Assembly: GCA_905221605.1 (NCBI GenBank)
Contig: CAJNDS010001735.1
Span: 709,136-759,708, forward strand
Direction of reading: 5' to 3'
DNA from: Symbiodinium natans
Lineage: Eukaryota > Sar > Dinophyceae > Suessiales > Symbiodiniaceae
Length of the DNA stretch: 50,573 nt
Shown here: positions 47,345 through 50,573 of the stretch, piece after piece
How the letters are laid out: the number at the start of each line of letters is the position of its first letter
How positions within the stretch are numbered: position 1 is the first letter of the stretch
The notes under the pieces: generated by a model
What the model was told of the DNA's origin: nothing
The model's database searches: none
What the model saw: the letters and a program-made list of their open reading frames with translations, nothing else
Position numbers and translations under genes: made by a program

Positions 47345-49809
47345 GAGAACCCTCAACCCTCGAAACTCCGACTCAGGACCCGGGAGGAACCTAGGAATAA
47401 AAAGGCTACCCGTTTTTGGTTTTCAGGGGATTAGAAGGGAACCCCAACCCGAAAAAAAGGAAAAAAGGGCCTACCCTAAACCGTAAACCGTAAACCCTAA
47501 ACCCTAAACCCTAAACCCTAAACCCTAAACCCTAAACCCTAAACCCCCGGTCCTAGGACTCAGGAGGCGGCATAGCCAGAAGTCAGCTCGTAGGCTCGGA
47601 AAGAATGGAGAGATCGGCGTGGGGCCTTGGCGGAGTCCGATTTGGGTTTTAGGGTAAGGTCTGCTTGGGTTAGGGTTCATAGGGGTTAGGGTTATAAGGG
47701 TTCAGGGTTAAGTTTTTAGGGTTTAGGGTTTATGTGGCCCACGCACCCCCCCCCCCCCCCTTGCCATTCGAAGTATTGCAAGGGGCATATCAACGAAGTT
47801 ATGCTAGGGCGCCCTGCACTCTACACCCTAAACCCTAGGGGGGGGGGGGAGGAGTCTACTTTCAATAACAAGTGCCCACTCCTAGGTTTTGGATGTGAAA
47901 GCCAACTTCCAAAAAAAAACGGGCTTTCAAGCTGCTGTGTTTCTCGCTCGGGGTGGTGTTGAATAGGCATTTAGGGAGTGTAGAGGCCTGTGGGTATGGG
48001 CCTGATCTTCATCAACCGCCCCGGGTTTGGGTTCAGGGGTCTCAGGGTCTTGTGGTTTTGGGGTCTTAGGGTCTGAGGGTCTCAGGGTCTTGGGGTTTTG
48101 AGGTCTTGGGGTCTCAGCGTCTTGGGGTCATGGGCCTGTGTTCTGGCTCCAGTGTTGAGGCCCCCGTCTGAGAACTCGGGAGCGACGGACGACCCTAGCT
48201 TTGGTAAGCCCTAAACCCTAAACCCTAAATCCTAAACCCTAAACCCTAAACCCTAAACTCTAAACCCTAGGGTCTCAGCCCGACCTTGTAACCCAATGAC
48301 ACACCCGTATCCGATTCTCAGGTGACAAAAAAAGAACTACGAAAGGCCTAAACACCCCAAAAGCCTACGGTTTCTCAAACGTCTGCTGGGCTTGGGGTGG
48401 CAAGGTCTAGGGTTTAGGGTTTAAGGTTTAGGGTTTAGGGTTTAGGGTTTCGGGTTGAGGGTTTAGGGTTTAGAGTTAGGGGAGTTCACTTCTTGAAGGC
48501 TTCGTCTTGACGCCTCGGATGTTTTTTTTTCTACGGGGCCCAACAAGCCCTGCAAGCCCTGAACTGCCCGAATATAGGTGCCTAAATGCATAGAATTAGG
48601 TTGTGGGGGCGATTCTGGTATGCAGGGACCCTGAAGGAATACCACCAGTAATTATTCCGACCCTAAATCCTAAACCCTAAACCCTGAACCCTGAACCCTA
48701 ATTCCTAAACCCTAAACCCTAAACCCTAAACCAACCTGAAGAATCAGCCAAGACACGGATCGACCTCGGCCGGCCTCAGGCGGCAGGATCTAGCGGTGCC
48801 CGAACCGATGTAGAGCTATCCGCCGCATGCCCTGCAAATTTGGGGGTTTAGGGTTTAGGGTTTAGGGTTTAGGGTCTAGGTTCCCCCTTAGTTATAATAT
48901 TAAACGGGGCTATAAGCGTATTAGTATTATGGGCCAGGCAATCATAGATTAGTTAAGGGCCCGTTCATGCTGTGTTAAAGGCCCCTCGAAAAGACTCCTT
49001 TGGGTAGTTGTCAAAATCAGAAGCAAAAAGGGACCATGATTTTGAAAACCACCCATATTATAGTGGGGCGTTTACCTACAGCATTAAAGGGGGAAAAGAA
49101 AGGGCACATTTCATTAATCAAAATCATGCGTCATGTCTTCCTTATACTTTAATTATTCAAACTATATGCCGTTTTTGTAATTTTATTAATGAATCCCGGG
49201 GGCTGGAACTTCCTCTTTGCCCCTATTATGGGGGTTTAGGGTTTAGGGTTTAACGTTTAGGGTTTAGGGTGTAGGGTTTTTGGGCTTGGGCTTTACATGG
49301 GGGTTCTGAGACACGCAGACGGTACATCGAAAACACCGTAACACCCGTAACACCCTAAACAATCCTCCATATCCTGAGCCGTAAACGCCCTAAACCCTAC
49401 ACCCTGTACCCTAAACACCCCAAAGCCTATAAACCATTATCAACCCATTAACAAACAGCGCCTGCAAGTAAGAGCGCCCTAGTCTTCACGCTCAGGGCAA
49501 CGCCGATGTCTGTCGCGGGAGTTTGTTGGCCATCAGGCGCACCTTCGGGAGCGACGGTTTAGGGTTTAGGGCTCCGAGGCTTTCGGATTGATACAAGGCT
49601 CGGTTCAGGGTTCAGGGTTTGGGGTTGAGGGTTAAGGGTTGAGGGTTTAGGGCTTAGGGTTTAGGATTTCGGGGTCAAGGGTTAGGGTCGAGGCTCGACG
49701 GTCGAGGTTGGGGCTTTATGGGGCTTGAGGGCTGACCGGGATTCGGAAGCCAGAACATTGATTTCCAGACTCCAAACAACCGAAGCCCAACCGGTCATCG
49801 TGACCACAC
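47345..49809. other. gene-free spacer with telomere-like tracts
   Basis: CCCTAAA tracts at about 47470-47546, 48207-48268 and 48665-48732; TTTAGGG tracts at about 48405-48480, 48843-48878 and 49231-49280. A C run at 47748-47760. A GGGTCTTGGGGTCT-type short repeat at about 48030-48130. AT-rich unique sequence at 48885-49220 with a weak 81-residue ORF (49008-49253) that I do not support. Confidence 0.7.
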
Positions 49810-49922
49810 ACTTGGTAGCCTAGGAACCATCTCAGAATGAGGGCACCCGTTTTGGGGCTGGTTACTTTATAAAGGAACCGTGAACCAAGAAAAGGGAAAA
49901 GGCTGCCACTGGGCTCATCAAG
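49810..49922. mobile_element. MITE-like repeat, family B copy 4
   Basis: CTTGGTAGCCTAGG at the left, GCCACTGGGCTCATCAAGG at the right, with the shared interior GAGGGCACCCGTTTT, GGTTACTTTATAAAGG and AACCGTGAACC. Confidence 0.7.
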
Positions 49923-50377
49923 GAAATGGCATGCACAGAGCCTCAACCCTAAAAGCCCTCAAGGCCCTAAGCCTAAACCCTAGATCCTAAACCCTGAACC
50001 CTGAACCCTAAACCCTAAACCCAAATCATGGAGCTCAAAAGAAAGCAGGCGAGGTGCCCGCACATCTGCTTGGACCATGTCCACCTCGAGGGTGTCGCAT
50101 ACCCCTGCCTTGGCTTAGGGTTTAGGGTTTTAGGGCTTTAGGGTTGTAAGGTTTTAAGGCTTTAAGGAATTAAGGCTTTGAGGCCTTAAGGTTTTAAGGT
50201 TATCAGGTTTTAATTAAGGTTTAGGGCTTAGGGTTTAGAAGGTTGAGGATTTACAGCTTATAAAGTGCGTCTCAGATTTATCTATAGTAGGTGTGTACAA
50301 CAGTACATAGCTTTCAGCCGGACACTAGTCTGCCTACTGACCGCGCCTGTCGTTCTGCGATCTCCAAGTCAACAAAG
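49923..50377. other. gene-free spacer
   Basis: Telomere-like words at about 49975-50025 and a run of TTTAAGG/TTAAGGC-like steps at 50120-50230. No gene seen. Confidence 0.65.
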
Positions 50378-50435
<58 letters not shown>

Positions 50436-50573
50436 GTTTGTCTCTATCTCTCTCTCTCTCTCTCTCTCGCTCTCGCTCTCGCTCTCGCTCTCGCTCTCGC
50501 CCTCGCTCTCGCTCTCGCTATCTCTCTCTCTCTCTCTCTCTCTCGCTGCTCTCTCTCTCTCTCTCTCTCTCTC
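50378..50573. repeat. (CT)n array with CTCTCG subrepeats, runs off the window
   Basis: About 195 bp of CT repeats; the middle (about 50466-50518) is made of CTCTCG or CTCG units. Confidence 0.97.

Overview
The window looks like a nuclear contig from a dinoflagellate. The evidence is: (i) dozens of interstitial TTTAGGG/CCCTAAA tracts; (ii) at least one intron of the dinoflagellate type (GC...AG with a short direct repeat across both splice sites); (iii) the last 13 nt of the dinoflagellate spliced leader inside a retrotransposon LTR; (iv) large pol-type ORFs of Ty3/gypsy kind. The species cannot be named from sequence alone. I recognised no rRNA, tRNA or CRISPR array.

Layout. 1-6.7 kb: gene-free DNA of telomere-like tracts, a (TTG)n / 88-bp hairpin minisatellite block, two MITE-like repeats and a palindrome cluster. 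6.75-28.1 kb: one young LTR retrotransposon, transcribed on the minus strand, with two 297-bp LTRs that I find identical and an ACAT target duplication. Read 5' to 3' on the minus strand it carries: leader/primer site, gag in two or three frames with a CCCH zinc finger, a protease-like domain, a second half of reverse transcriptase plus RNase H, integrase (DD35E), the first half of reverse transcriptase (fingers-palm, YVDD), an RNA 2'-phosphotransferase (Tpt1/KptA) domain, a zinc-finger/membrane-anchor protein, and a phospholipase-D-like (HKD) protein. A 4.14-kb foreign block (18507-22643) full of satellites and telomere-like DNA sits between RNase H and integrase. It has inverted termini, and its removal would put the two ORFs back in one frame.

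28.1-31 kb: telomere-like spacer. 31.0-40.6 kb: a unidirectional (minus-strand) cluster of protein-coding exons. It includes a hAT-like transposase-type protein with an HMG-box-like region and several unrecognised nuclear-looking proteins. Inverted arrays of a ~22-bp GTTAAC-rich repeat bracket the cluster, so it may be a ~10.8-kb DNA element. 40.9-50.6 kb: gene-free spacer with telomere-like tracts, MITE-like repeats, a fold-back element and a terminal (CT)n array.

The strongest candidate for something new is the retrotransposon. Its reverse transcriptase is divided, with fingers-palm displaced downstream of integrase. It carries an RNA-end-repair enzyme (Tpt1) with a PLD-type protein, and its LTR holds a spliced-leader relic. 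I infer that the element may be tied to host RNA processing (trans-splicing and RNA end repair); function is untested.
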